A stretch of DNA of 64,000 nucleotides, from assembly GCF_021134715.1 (NCBI RefSeq), contig NC_060026.1, positions 13,135,001-13,199,000 of the forward strand, written 5' to 3'. The DNA comes from Daphnia pulex. Taxonomy: Eukaryota; Arthropoda; Branchiopoda; Diplostraca; Daphniidae. A model generated the notes under the pieces. That model ran no database searches and was not told the origin of the DNA. It saw only the letters and a list, made by a program, of their open reading frames with translations. The position numbers were made by a program, and so were the translations under genes. Of the stretch, positions 47,311 to 59,565 are shown piece by piece (positions within the stretch are counted from its first letter, which is position 1; every line of letters begins with the position of its first letter).

Positions 47311-49381
47311 TCAAAGGGAGGCAATAATTTCCTCCTCCAACATGAAACCAGTGAAATGAGTACCGTAGTCTGCGTTACCAAACAGCGACGCCTCATGCGC
47401 CCTGTAATCAATCTGCACCCAGACTTCATCGCCCGATTTTAAGTTCAGCGTCGACTGGAGGTTCAACGGACTCGACTGATTGTCGACCGTGTTGGCCTCT
47501 TCAACATGGCCCATACCGCTTTTGACCCCGTTCAAATAAAGCACAACTCCTAACCAAACAGACGATGATGAAGTCGGAAACACGGCCGCCCCCGTGAAAG
47601 AGAAGAAATAAGTTCCCGGTCGTGGTGCCGTGAATACCCCCGATGTCAAATTTATGGCATTCCCGTCGTTTATCAAGGCCGAATCGAACGGAATCGGAGT
47701 TCTAGTTGTGTCGAACGTGGAATTTTTCTGGGCGTAGAAATGGACGGGCATTGATTTGACGTCGGCGTATCCGATCCATTTTTGCGTTTCTGTAAAAACA
47801 AAATAAAAATAGGAATTCAACAGTTAACAGCTTTAAGAACTAAAATTTGCATTTTTTTAAAATTGCGATTTACCATTTCCGGTTTTAGAGTGAAAGTTGC
47901 AGTAGACCGTTTCCAAATTCTTTGATCCTCTCACTAAAAATATTCCGTTGATTTGTTGGCCCATTCGTTTCAGATCTATACAGGATGTTGGCATTTGGCT
48001 AAAGTCAACAAGGTAACTTGTTTCATCTGTAAAAAACAAAGAACAATGTTCAAAGATGTAAAAAAAAATATTTCGAATATAAGGTTTCATCAGAAGATTT
48101 TTAAATGCTTAGTCTCATTTTCTTTGTACTAAATGACACATTCCACTTACCGTCAATTTCCGATGTCGAATATCTTGCGATGCTCTCCGCCTCTCCCAAT
48201 TCTGTTTCGGTCGCTAATTAATTATATGCAAATAAAGGATCTTAACATTTATAATTTTTTCGAGTGATTCCATATTTGAATGTCTTACAATTTAATTTTG
48301 CTGATAAATCGTCGATGGTTTTGCTCAGATTGTTTCTCGTGTTCTCCAACTCAATTTTGGTATTCAGTAACTCCTTCTTAGTCTCTGCTAGAGTTTCTTC
48401 GGTGACTTTGATTTTATTTGATAATATCTGCGAAGTTGCATTAAAATCTTTTTTGGTTTCTGAAATTCAAAACATACAATTTAACATTGATCCATTCTTT
48501 TTTCTCCTATAAGTACTTAGTCAGATGAATAAACCTTTTAGTTCCCTTTTCAAACTCTCAATTGCATCGCGAGATGATGCCGCTGATTTAATCACATTTT
48601 CTGAGAAATGTTTTATCACCGAAGATGTATTCTCAACTATCACTTTGGACTCCGATTTCATACGTCGGGAGGCCTCTGAAATAATAATAATAAAAACAAA
48701 TATTTTGTAATCTAATTTCAATTAATTGCGCAGTATTGAAGCATTGCGTGCATTACCTTCTCTAATGGCGTTCAGCTCTTTCGCAAATTTGGTTTCGATG
48801 TTAGCCAATAATTCTTGTTGTGTTTCTGCAATTTGAACGTTTTAATTAAAGAAATTTGAATGCGTAGAGAACAGCGATGTGATTTTCTTGATCAGAAACT
48901 ACTGACCACCTATGGATATGCAATCTACCTTGCAAATTTTTGTTCAATTTTTCAACGACGTCCTCAAATACAGCTGTACGATCTTTCATAAAATTCCAAA
49001 AAATTAGTTTAAGTAGTTAAATCCCAAATTGTTCAATTACTTGCGAGTTCCTGGATGAAATGCACTTTGGTTTCTTCCAATCTTTTTGTTAATTCTGTAA
49101 ATCATGTAAATTTGTTCTATTTTTAAATTTCTTATGGCACGTGAAATAATTTAGAATACCTTCGATTTGCATTGTCAAATTTGCTTCACGAGTTATTGTT
49201 ACTCCATCACCGGAAACAACTACAAATCCAAGTAACATTTTAGTTCCATTCCGAATGTAAATTATAAATATGTAGAATCAGCGTTCCGTAATGCCAGAAT
49301 ACCGTTTTGCAATTCTGAAGAAGCACAGTTGGCCAGAAAAAGAGTTAACGCAACTACCAGTTGACACGAAGAAATCCTCAT
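47311..49381 (-). CDS. Secreted coiled-coil / fibrinogen-hairpin / C1q-domain protein
   Basis: Ten exons: 49381-49303, 49219-49160, 49094-49041, 48982-48929, 48825-48757, 48675-48535, 48459-48289, 48213-48151, 48026-47874 and 47789-47311, giving 440 residues. Every intron is phase 1. A signal peptide is visible (MRISSCQLVVALTLFLANCA). Residues about 30-235 are charged, Leu/Ile-periodic coiled coil (EETKVHFIQELA, ETQQELLANIETKFAKEL) built from small exons of 54-171 nt. Exon 9 encodes PTSCIDLKRMGQQINGIFLV with a later VYCNF, which looks like only the opening hairpin of a fibrinogen C-terminal domain. The last exon is a globular C1q domain of about 140 residues (KWIGYADVKSMPVHFYAQKN ... GTHFTGFMLEE). 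Such proteins trimerise and act as secreted lectin-like recognition molecules in invertebrate immunity. The ligand is unknown. Confidence 0.9.
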
Positions 49382-51207
49382 CTACAAATGACATTTGAAA
49401 ACGTAATAAAAATAACGCGTGTCAATCCTGATGACAAATAATATAATCTGTTAAATAATTTGTACCTCTAAAATAGAACGACAATCTGCGGTTGCTTCGG
49501 CGAAAAGTAGCTAAAGTAGTGACGAGAAGAAATCAGTTGGAAAAGCTCGTCGATGTTTAGCCGTGTTTCGATTTTTTTTTTAGACTACCCATTCGGATTG
49601 AGACGTAATGGAAAGAGGCAAAATAAATAAAAATTCGTGTCTTTCGCTCATTGGCTCTTGACGTTAAATGAATAACGTAACTGGGAAATCCCAAGTGCCC
49701 TCGACCCTGTAAGAAATCATGATTTAAAATGCTTCTGAATGATAACCTTATACTTGACTTGGCTGCTGATAAGTCATTTGAGACGACTGGACGCCGTGGA
49801 TGGACGATAAATTTGTCGCATCATGTTTGCCAGCCATCAGGGATAACACAATTTTTTTACCCACCGGGGTTGAAATTTGGGTTGAAAATAACAGTGAATA
49901 ATAATGAGAAGATGGTTTGGCCGTCTTACCGGTTAGCCGCCAATCGGTACCAATAATCGTGTTGGCTCCTAGCTTCCAGCTTCCTCCATGAAGGGGTACA
50001 GCGCGTTTGCTATTATCGTATCAACGAATCCTAATACGAGTTGTTCAGACTAAGGATCATTACATTGTCTTCCAGTTATCTTAAGAACCTGGAAACACAT
50101 CAGACAATTCTTAGAAGACTGGAAAATAACTGAGACATGGATACACATCATACAATCTCACACCAAGTAAATAATTTCCTTAGTCTATATTTTCAACTCA
50201 CTGGAGCTTCAACAAAGGGTGCGGCAACAAGGGCTTCCAAATTTGGCGAATTAAAAATTATTCAAAGTATAGGGAGTAGAGAGACAGACTCTCTAATGCT
50301 ATAAAGATGTTGTTTATAGGGGGGTACCGGGGCTTCACCAATGATTCGTCACAAATTCAAAGTTCTGTTCCCGCCACTTGGCAAAAAAAAATTCGGTCAA
50401 CATTTTTTGCTCAATTAAATAAATTAAATATAAAATAAAAATAAGGGGGAACATAAATGAATATTGATGTAAATGTTGAAGACTAAGGTAATGTGTTGAA
50501 ATGTGTTACCTTTGAAATGAAAAGGCTAGATTTCAGGGCGATTCGATTAAAGTAGTTGAAGATGTTCAAATCAGGGATGTGTGATGCGACGGGTTCAACC
50601 GCCGCGAAATTCTTTTTCTTGTCTAAAGAAAACCTTCCACCCAAAGCACCTACCCACTATCAACTTACCTACCACTCATCGCTAGAAGGTCCAGTGTCCT
50701 GTCATAAAATTTTAAGAATGTTTAACAGGTTTAGCAATGCAAACAACGTATAACAAGATGACGACCACAAATCAAATTCTTATGGCTATTAAAATATTTT
50801 ATTCATATACGAATCAACAACTGGGATTGTCCGACGAGTCATCAGACACGAGGCATTTCATGCAAAGGAACCATAAATATAATATATACTAATAAGGACA
50901 AATTTTCAGACAATCAATCACTTCACTCGCGATTTCTTTTGGATTAAGTCTGGAAATTATTAGACCTCGAAAAGATTCAGCGATACCAGAACAGAAGACT
51001 TACTCAATAGAAAAGACACTGTTCCTTGTGTGCGACCTATGCGCGAAGTGTCTCCTAAGAGTATGGAAGAAATCATGATTAGGAAAAAACAATCGTTAAA
51101 AAGGAATCTAAAAAATACACGTGATAAATATGAGGATGGAAGCGTGAGTGGGTTGAAAGAGACACAAAGACTGGAATTATTATTATATGTTCTCTTATAG
51201 ATCCTAA
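49382..51207. other. Intergenic: C1q gene promoter and TPCN1 3' region
   Basis: No supported gene in 1.8 kb. A minus-strand AATAAA at 50798-50803 is the likely TPCN1 poly(A) signal. Short open frames (for example around 49730-49950) show no family resemblance. Confidence 0.55.
50798..50803 (-). terminator. Poly(A) signal AATAAA, probably TPCN1
   Basis: TTTATT on the + strand, about 400 bp past the TPCN1 stop codon. Confidence 0.45.
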
Positions 51208-54200
51208 TTAGTCGGTAAGGTTATCATCGGAGCCGCGATTCAATCTCTGGCGTACTCCTACTCTTTTGGAAGGCGAAGTTCCAGATTGGGGTTGTTTTTC
51301 TTCGTGATCGGCTTGTTTCATCCAGCACGATATCTCATCTTTGTACATGAAGCTGAGGAGAACATCTTTAGTTCGTCGTCGGAAACCAGTGAACGTTACT
51401 GAAATAGGACGGATTCCTGGCAAATCCAGCGTCACTTCGTCTAAGGTCCGGAAAGGCTCCTGTTTACGTAGTCGAGCAAACCAATTGTACCACACTTTTC
51501 CCCTGGACTTTTCTTCGGCAGATTCTACCGCAAGGAGACGTTCGTATTCTTCGGCGTTCAGTGTAACAGTTTTCTCAACCAAACGCTTTTCTAAATGGCA
51601 AAACAAAAGTTCAAAAAACGATAACCTTCTGATAAAGGGTTCAAAACATTTTCTTACCATCTTCTTTAGTCATTTGTTCTTTATATGAAATTCGGAACAT
51701 GAACCCGTCGAGAACCGAAGCCACAACGATGGATAACAGCATCATTATTGTGAGGTAAAAGCACATAAAATAAATGCGGCTCCACTGGGTTGTAGTCAGC
51801 GCGTAGCCTTCCATGATGATGTACCAATTATTGATGACCGTAAGTTCGAACAGTGTCACATAAGATGAAATGACGTTTTCAAAGTTATTCAAATAATAAT
51901 AGCCGTTCGAAGACGACCCATTTTCATAACGGAAGTTGGCTTCAACAGTGGAATTTCTATAAGATAAAAAAACAATACTGATATGTAAGCCAACAGGCAA
52001 TGCAAGAATAAAAAGGACTTACTTGCAACAATTCGTGAGATCATACTCGGCGAAAAGTTCCATTCCAACAATTGAATAGGCGTAGTAAAGAATGAAGAAC
52101 ACGATTCCGGCACACAACAGTCGTTGACCAAGGATGAATATGGTACCAAAGACATCGCGATATCTCTTTCGTAGCTTGAACAGACGCAGAATCCTACACG
52201 AAACATTTTTAAATTTCTTTCGATGATTACCACATGATCAGTATTTGAATTACCGCAAATGTCTGGCGACTACCAGAAAAGACCAGTGACCAAGAATTTC
52301 CGCCGCTAGTCCAATCAAAGAAACTCCAGTAACAGTAAAGTCAAAGCAGTTCCAGCCGGAGGTGAAGTAGTCGTGAGAACCCATGCCGAAAATTTTTAGA
52401 CACGCTTCAAGCGTGTAGAAAGATACATATGCATAAGTCTCCCAAGTGACACCTAACTCAAGGGGATTGCTCATGTGGACCGAAATAGCAGCAGTTCGTG
52501 TCAACATCAAGATTCCTCCCAGGAAAATGACCACAGCTAAATTTAAAAAATTGATTAATGGATCTTCATAAAGTGCAGAATAACATAAACCTAACAAGAC
52601 TCACAAACAAAATAGTCGAAGAAGTTCCAGGTAACCAGTCGATGTACTTGCTGTGCACAATAGGCCAAGGTCGGAGAACGAAGTCGTGAAAACCAAAATG
52701 GTTCTTCATCTCTCACACGCCACTTCGTATCTAAAACATCGTAAATGTGGTAGAACTCGTTTACGTCAATAATGCCAGATTCTGACGTATTCAAAAGACG
52801 GAACATTAGGTAGACCTCTCGGTAGGCTGCAGAAACAAACGTTAAATTAGAAGATGGATTATGCTTAAATTGAAATGAAATTTACTTCTGGACGAGTCGA
52901 CATGTCGCAAGAGACCGCGGAAATGTTGCAAGGTAATACCGAATCTATTATTACGGCCAAGCAATAGACGGAAGGCATGCTGGGCCGCTTTTCGCCTGTG
53001 CAGCAGTAATTGTTGAAACTTATTTTTCTCCATACTCGAAAACGATGCGTAAACAGCCGCAAGCAACTAAGAAATTGAACACTATTAAATGTTTCTATAC
53101 AGTAGTATGATTTTGTTATGCTTACGAGATTCATCAAAAAGTACAAAACCATAGAGAGGTATGTGATGAAAAAAACACACGACCAACGAGTCACTGCGTA
53201 AGAAGGCATCATCACGTCGGGAAAGCTGAAACAAACAAAATATACTATTTTAATTTTGAGTTTGGTGGAATTTAAAATTTAGTTATTACTTCGCCGTAGT
53301 CAATAGAATAAATAAAGATATAAAGGCCTGCTGTAAGGTGCTAAAGTATGGGTCATTTACGTTCGAGCCGAATAAATAAAAACCTAAAACACTGTAGAAT
53401 AGAATCACAAATAGTAATAGGCCCAACATATCAATTGCGGGAGGCATTGACTGCAAAACCTGTAAAACGAATCGTCGAAATTAGAATTTGAATAAATTCT
53501 TTGAAAGTCGATTAAATTTTACCTGACGCAAATATCTACGTACGCCACCAAAGTGGTGATTATCAAGAAGGAAGATGGGCCGAAGGGCACGTGTAACCCT
53601 AAAGTGGGAACTTTGCCGGACCAGAACCAGGATGGATTCAGCTATCATTATCAAGAGTGTCACTGCCTTTAAAGTAAATTTCCTGTATGAAATACTTATT
53701 GCAGTTTATTTTTTACAAAATAGACCTACCTTCACCATAGATCTAGGATGGTGAATGAATATCTTGAATCCCACCCAACGGAATTTCATGATTAGCTCAA
53801 CACTGACAATGACCAGAGCCGTGAGTTCCATGCTGCTATGTACACCTACTGGAAGCTAAAACACACAAAAAAAATATTTTTGTTGTTGTTTTGTCGAGTT
53901 GTAGAAGCAACATGTCATAATTACACGAAAGAGTGGGTTGGCTGGTTTCTCTGTGAATGTCAGCAGGATCAATAACAGAGAGGCAGCAAAATCTAGGGCA
54001 TAGTACCACTTGTTGTGCACAAGGAGGTATGCAGGAAGTGCTTCATGGCATGAGGGATGAGAGGTCAACTTATCGTTGTTGATTCCCTCTTCCAAGAAAA
54101 TAGCTGCCTCTCTATAATTTAGTTCCCAGCTTTTTGTAACTTCGACTAAAGGAAGACGTTCAATTGCTGGGAAGGAGTGGAGCTCTGTGAACTGCAACTG

Positions 54201-54528
54201 AATAGCTGATTCCCCCACTGTGCTTGCTGTCCTTGCAGTGTTTCCTACTTCTAAAGGAACATCACTTTCATCAGCTGTAAACAAGAAATAAAACAGGCGT
54301 GATTAAGATATAGCCCAAAGGTCAAAGATTTGCGTACTATTACTACAAAAAACTTAAAATATTGCAACACGCTAACTAGTTTGAGCTGGTTAAAAAACCG
54401 CGAATTATTAGCCCACCAAGCTCCCTTTTGTGTGTAAACAAAACAGCAAAGTAAAAATTACCTTCTTCCATAATTTGTATTTGAATAATCTGACCATCAG
54501 TGGATATTATCTTGTCGTCCTCTCCCAT
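51208..54528 (-). CDS. TPCN1: Two-pore calcium channel protein 1
   Basis: Twelve exons in phase: 54528-54462, 54274-53925, 53855-53730, 53666-53523, 53459-53290, 53225-53126, 53066-52886, 52826-52605, 52536-52254, 52193-52023, 51956-51658 and 51590-51208, giving 831 residues (human TPC1 816). This is an endolysosomal cation channel with two six-helix domains, gated by voltage, NAADP-linked signals or phosphoinositides. Family marks are [20 protein letters not shown] (S4 of domain I), filter I in [34 protein letters not shown] (S4-S5 of domain II) and filter II in [15 protein letters not shown]. The inter-domain linker carries degenerate EF-hand-like segments ([20 protein letters not shown]). 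The pore loop before filter II has an Asn-glycosylation site (NSTVEANF). The C-terminal tail is charged and soluble. The start ATG follows TTCAGG and begins MGEDDKII. Confidence 0.95.
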
Positions 54529-55155
54529 CCTGAAGACGCGTGATAATGGATAAAACACGTAGTCAATAAAATAAAATAAATCTTAAGCTTCAGATTTGAG
54601 TTGTAAACACTACAGAAGACAGTACAAAGTTAGAAAACATGAAGCATAGTGCCAAACCACATAATTTTCGTTTCTATTTATTAAAACGAGTTTAAAAGTA
54701 TTGAAGTAAACGAAAAAAAAATTTATTTATTTATTTTTTTCAATAGAATGAAGTTTTATGCTATATTCTTATATTTAAAATCGTCAAAAATTCAAAGAGT
54801 TTACTCGGATTCGCTGTCGGCCAGTTATGATTCTTTTGATCTTGCAACGCAGTCTGTAAGGTCCATTTCCACTCCTCCGTTCTATTTTTCAGCATTTTGG
54901 AAGTAAGTTCTCCGGTAGTTTTGATCAGAAATCTTCTGAAACATCCAAATCCTCATTTCATTTATATTAGTCTCAGTGAAACAAGTAATTTTTGTTGTTT
55001 AGAACTCTAGTCAATTTCATTTATGTTAGTCTTCTTTATCATGTCGACTTACTCGACGAAGTACAGACACATTGCTCTCCTTGTCTTTCTGCTGTCATTT
55101 TCTTGCATTCTCAGTATCGAAAAACATAATTTATTCTTGATTTCTAACTTTAGCA
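54529..55155. other. TPCN1 promoter and RpL6 5' UTR with intron
   Basis: The right half appears to hold a noncoding first exon of RpL6 ending at 54902 before GTAAGT. Its intron runs 54903-55153 and its acceptor CTTTAG lies 2 nt before the ATG. The exon contains pyrimidine runs (CACTCCTCCGTTC near 54870) consistent with a TOP-type start, though the TSS cannot be fixed. No snoRNA boxes were convincing in the intron. Confidence 0.5.
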
Positions 55156-56193
55156 ATGGAGGTCTCCAAGAAGAAACCAGCTGCTGGAGTTCCAGCTGCC
55201 AAAGAGCCAGCCCCGACTTTGGCCAGTGGAAAATACACATTCTCCAAAGCCGAAGCTCTTCGCCGCTATCTATCGAGGAAGCAGGCCAGGTCTGGTAAAC
55301 GAGTTTCCAAAGTTAAGCGTGATGAGGTAAGCTGTCATGTCAATTGATGTTAAGTGTTCACACTTTTAATGGTTGATTTATGTACATGTTCAGCAAAAGA
55401 AGAAGCCCAAGTTTGTTGAGAAACCATTCAGCAAGGGAACCAGGATTGTTAGCTTGAAGAAGCGCCCCAACAACTACCCCTGCAAAGACCAGTGTGTACT
55501 CATACATTCTAATTGACTATTAGAATTTTGTGCTTATGTGTTTTATTTTCCAGTTCAAAGCCTAAATCAAAGGTCCAGAAGAAGCATGGTGCCCCTAAGG
55601 TTCGCAAGTCTCTTCAGCCTGGAACAATTCTTATTCTGTTGGCTGGTGTTCACCGAGGAAAGCGTGTGGTACTCTTGAAGGCCTTGAAATCTGGTCTTCT
55701 TTTGGTCACTGGTATGGTTATTTTTTTTTTTTTACTTTTGTAAATGTTGGGTTCATAATTCTTAATTTCTCAATTATAGGACCATACAAAATTAACCGCG
55801 TTCCCATCCGTCGTGTCCATCAGAACTATGTTATTGCCACTAGCACTCGTCTAGACATCAGCAAAGTTAAGATCCCAGAAACCATCGACGATGCTTATTT
55901 CCGCCGTAAGCGTGAGAAGCGCGCAAAGAAAGCCGAGGGTGACATCTTTGCCAAGAAGAAGAAGGTATTTCGTTTTTTTTTATTCGTAATAGGATTTGCG
56001 TTAACAAACGTATTCTATGTAGACCTACAAGGCATCTGCCACTCGCAAAGCTGACCAGATCACCGTCGACAGACAGCTGCTCCGATCCATGTTAAATTCG
56101 TTGGGTGGAGCTGAGCGTAAGGTTGTTCTCAATTACTTGAAGTCACGCTTTGGTCTGTCCACCGGCCAATACCCCCACACGCTTAAATTTTAA
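55156..56193 (+). CDS. RpL6: 60S ribosomal protein L6 (eL6)
   Basis: Five coding exons: 55156..55326, 55394..55491, 55554..55711, 55780..55964 and 56023..56193, giving 260 residues. It is a eukaryote-specific large-subunit protein binding 28S rRNA. The N-terminal third is Lys/Ala-rich ([20 protein letters not shown]). The KOW-type core is clear: [20 protein letters not shown] followed by [20 protein letters not shown], then [20 protein letters not shown]. The C terminus ends [10 protein letters not shown], like the family ending NGIYPHKLVF. Exon 2 to exon 3 uses donor CA|GTGTGT, giving a His at the junction. Poly(A) signal at 56228. It faces the tyrosyl-tRNA synthetase gene tail to tail, with 356 bp between stops. 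Confidence 0.95.
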
Positions 56194-56549
56194 AGTTGAA
56201 TTGAGTGTGTATTTGGAGACAGTCGTCAATAAACGATTTGACTGTGAATATATTTTACCTTTTTTTTTAGTTTAAAAAGTTAAAATCGAAAGGAAATTTC
56301 TTGTAACTAACTTTCAACTGTTCCAACTCTGTGTTGCATCTGCAATGAGTAGCCTATTCTTATTACTGGAATGATTTCAGTTCTATTACCATGTTACTTA
56401 TTAAATGTCATTGCATTATTTGAATAGCATGCAAACATTTAGAACAGATTTCTTTGGCAAAGTTCAATTTATTAACTTCCACACCGAGAAAAATAACATG
56501 ACCCAAACCATAAAAACTCGGCTGAATTACATTTTTATTTCAATGCTCT
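56194..56549. other. Short convergent intergenic region
   Basis: Contains the RpL6 poly(A) signal at 56228-56233 and minus-strand TTTATT copies at 56468 and 56534 for the TyrRS gene. No gene. Confidence 0.7.
56228..56233 (+). terminator. Poly(A) signal AATAAA of RpL6
   Basis: Canonical hexamer 35 bp after the stop codon. Confidence 0.8.
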
Positions 56550-58620
56550 TCATTTAATGGGAACATTCTTAATAATTTTAGTCGTGATTGAACCACGTTC
56601 AGTTTGCAAAGCATTGCCTTGCCATTCAGCAATTCCATTAACACTAACACGCAAATCGCCCTGAAGTGTTTCCCACACTTTCTTCTTTGGGTTAAGGACA
56701 GCATCAGGTTCACCTGTCTCGTAACTTTCCACTCGTACTCGGTCTCCCGGCTGGCTACCGGCAGGTGCATCAAGTGGTTCACATTGACGGGGTTCATCAC
56801 TACAAACGAAAATGCACGAAACGTGATAAATGTGCATTGCCGTCTAATACAAACAAAGATTTACCTGGAAGCACAAAGGACCATTCCTGCAGATTCAATA
56901 CCCTTCATCTTGGCAGGTTTCAAATTGCACAGAACAATAACCATACGGTTGAGCATTTCAGATTGAGGAACAAAATTAACAAGGCCGCTTACAATTGTAC
57001 GGGGCCCTAAAGGCTCCCCTGTTGTTCAAATTGTAATCAGAAATTAATTACTGAATACTAGAAGATATTTAAAATAAAAAGGAAAAATTCGTACCTAGAT
57101 CGATTTTTTCAACGTACAGATTTTCAGCTTCCGGATGTCTATTAACTTCAACGATCTTGCCCACTCGGATGTCGAGACGATGAGGGGCAACCACATCATC
57201 GACAGGAGCAGACTTGGACCCCTTGTCCAGAGGAGGATAAGCGTCTTTAACCAATTTGACCAACTCAGGAGCTTCAAAGATCTTTCGGATCGGCTCTAGC
57301 AAATCGTTAAGCTGCAATTCAACTGCCGTTTTTAAATCACCCGGATGAAGCAGCGATTGGGAAAAATCTGATTCCATTTGCTCGTAGGACATGTACTCAA
57401 CGTCACCGCCATTTTCAGCACCTCGTTTAATATGAAATCCTAGCATAGACATAAAAACGAAATGAAATTACCATATTTATCGAATTTGAAATAAGACAAA
57501 CGGTACCTTTGCCAGCGTGTAGTGGAAACAGAACATATTTTGCAAAGGCCAAAACACCGTTGTTTTCAACATTGCCTGGTTCGCAAAACGCTTTCTTCAT
57601 CTTCTTTTTAACGCTGGCGGCAGAGTCAAGTAAATCGATCTTGCTGTCTTCCTCCGATGATGACATCTTAGCTCCAGTTAGACCAGGGACTTTAAAATAT
57701 AAACGTTTTAGTAAAAATTGTTGTTTTATAGAAAGGAAAATAGATTAAATTACTCATTGGATTCATGAGGTGAGCCCGTTTTGCATATCCTAACTGAGGC
57801 AAATATTTGTCGGCATAAGTGAAAATTTTTCTTTGATCTACACCACCAAATTGTGCATCTACTTTTAGATATTCTTCATCCAAAGCTTGCAGACCTAATA
57901 AAAATACAACATTAACATTCCCTTGGGTATGTGAATATTTGTGTAAGCTCCAATATATTTACCAGGGTACATTAAACCAGAGAGCAAAGGATTTCCTACT
58001 TGCTTTACTACTTCAGCTCCAGCTTTTTTAGCATCACGCTCAGTTACTAGAGAGGATAATCTGTACATATCCAAGGTGTATTCCCTAGTGTAAAAACATT
58101 TAAATTTGAGTATTGATGGGAATTCACTAACATAAAGTACTGTTACTTACTTAGTGAGTTGATATTCAGATCCTTTGACAAATTTGAGTTTATCAAGTGG
58201 AACCTTCAAGGAAGTTAGCATTGCTTTAATAGCATGTTCATAGTATTGAGTACGGAGAGCAAGCAATTCCCAAGGTGCTTTCATGTTATCAAGGTAGGCA
58301 TGAAGATCAGCAAATAAAATAGTGACCTAGAAAACAGCATGCCAGCCAGGTTGTTGGTGACATCTCTAATTGTTGGAACACACAATAATGCTTTACCTTA
58401 CCTCACATCCTGCTTTAAGAAAATCCCCTATCTTACTCATGGGCAAGAAGTAAGCCACATGAGGTTTTCCAGTCGTGGCAGTTCCCCAGTACAGCTTCAG
58501 GTCTCGTTTAACAAGGATTTCTGTAATTTTGTCTTCACCGAGTACCTCTTGTAGATTACGAGTAATCAAATTTTTCTTCTCTGCTGGTGTCATGATTGAT
58601 TCTTGGTTAATGGATCCCAT
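56550..58620 (-). CDS. YARS1: Tyrosyl-tRNA synthetase, cytoplasmic, with EMAPII-like C-domain
   Basis: Eight exons in phase: 58620-58402, 58326-58151, 58084-57963, 57894-57754, 57689-57507, 57439-57095, 57018-56865 and 56799-56550, giving 529 residues (human 528). It charges tRNA-Tyr. The class I HIGH-type motif reads HVAYFLP and the KMSKS-type loop reads [15 protein letters not shown]. Tyrosine-pocket sequences are present ([25 protein letters not shown]). Residues about 360-529 are the tRNA-binding/EMAPII-like domain ([58 protein letters not shown]). The spot that is ELR in the human cytokine-like form reads ALR here ([19 protein letters not shown]). A 5' UTR intron is likely, with an acceptor ending at 58639. 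No defects seen. Confidence 0.97.
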
Positions 58621-59565
58621 TATCTCTGCTGATGCAATCTATGGAAATACAATGTTTATTACTGCTTGCACCAATCAATGAAAAAAAAAAGAACTAGAGC
58701 AACAACTTCAAATTCTGCAGAAAAAATAAGAAATTTAGAAAAAGAAAGTAGTTATCACCAAAACTTTAACAAAAGAAAACCAAGGCTGACTATATTATGT
58801 TTTTAGGCTAAGTAGCACTTGACCTGACAGGTACAAAATGACAAAACATACCTCAACTTCTTTTATCACACTACCGACACTGTGGTATGAAAATCAAATG
58901 AAGTAGAATCAATCTGCTTTCTAATGAAATACGGTTACAACATGTGGCGTAACACGAAAGAGTGTCGGAATCTTACAGGAAGGAACCAAGGAAGTGAAAG
59001 GTTACAAACGAAAAACCGTGGAAAAACCGAACGAGGATGTGAGTGGTAGAGCACTTTCGAAGGGTTTGGCAACCACTTTTTATCCGCTGCTATAGCCTAG
59101 ATACCTTTGTGAACCATATTTTTTAAAATGCTCCAATTTTGAAAAACAAAAAAGTATTTTTGAAAATAATAGTAATAAAAAATATATATAACAATGAATT
59201 TGGTGTTATGAAGAAGTTATTTATTTCAATAAGAATTCTGGCCTCTGGGATGACCAAATTAGCAACTATTTCTTCAATCAAATATGTAATTCAATTTCAA
59301 TCAGTAATCAAAATGCAAAACTATATTCTTAATCAATAATAAGTCACAGTCTGACGTCAATTATTCTCGAATGCCTTATTATGAGGAGCGGAAAATACAA
59401 AAATTAAACTCAAGTTCAGGTGATGAAAAAGAATTGCTGGCATAAAAATAAACCCCAAGAAACAAGTTTTCCATTCACTATCAATCTTCAAATCAACAAC
59501 ACAATATGGTACGACATTTTTGAAATTTCTTGACATGATTGAGATTTCAAAATAGAAAACACAAA
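58621..59565. other. TyrRS 5' region and 3' end of STPR gene
   Basis: 5' UTR intron and promoter of the TyrRS gene to about 59050. Then comes the AT-rich 3' flank of the STPR gene, with a minus-strand AATAAA at 59220-59225. A CRE octamer lies at 59352. No gene seen. Confidence 0.5.
59220..59225 (-). terminator. Poly(A) signal AATAAA, probably STPR gene
   Basis: TTTATT on the + strand, about 340 bp past the stop codon. Confidence 0.4.

Noticed and set aside
54903-55153. snoRNA in RpL6 intron 1
   Set aside because: Ribosomal protein introns often host snoRNAs, but no convincing C/D or H/ACA boxes could be read.
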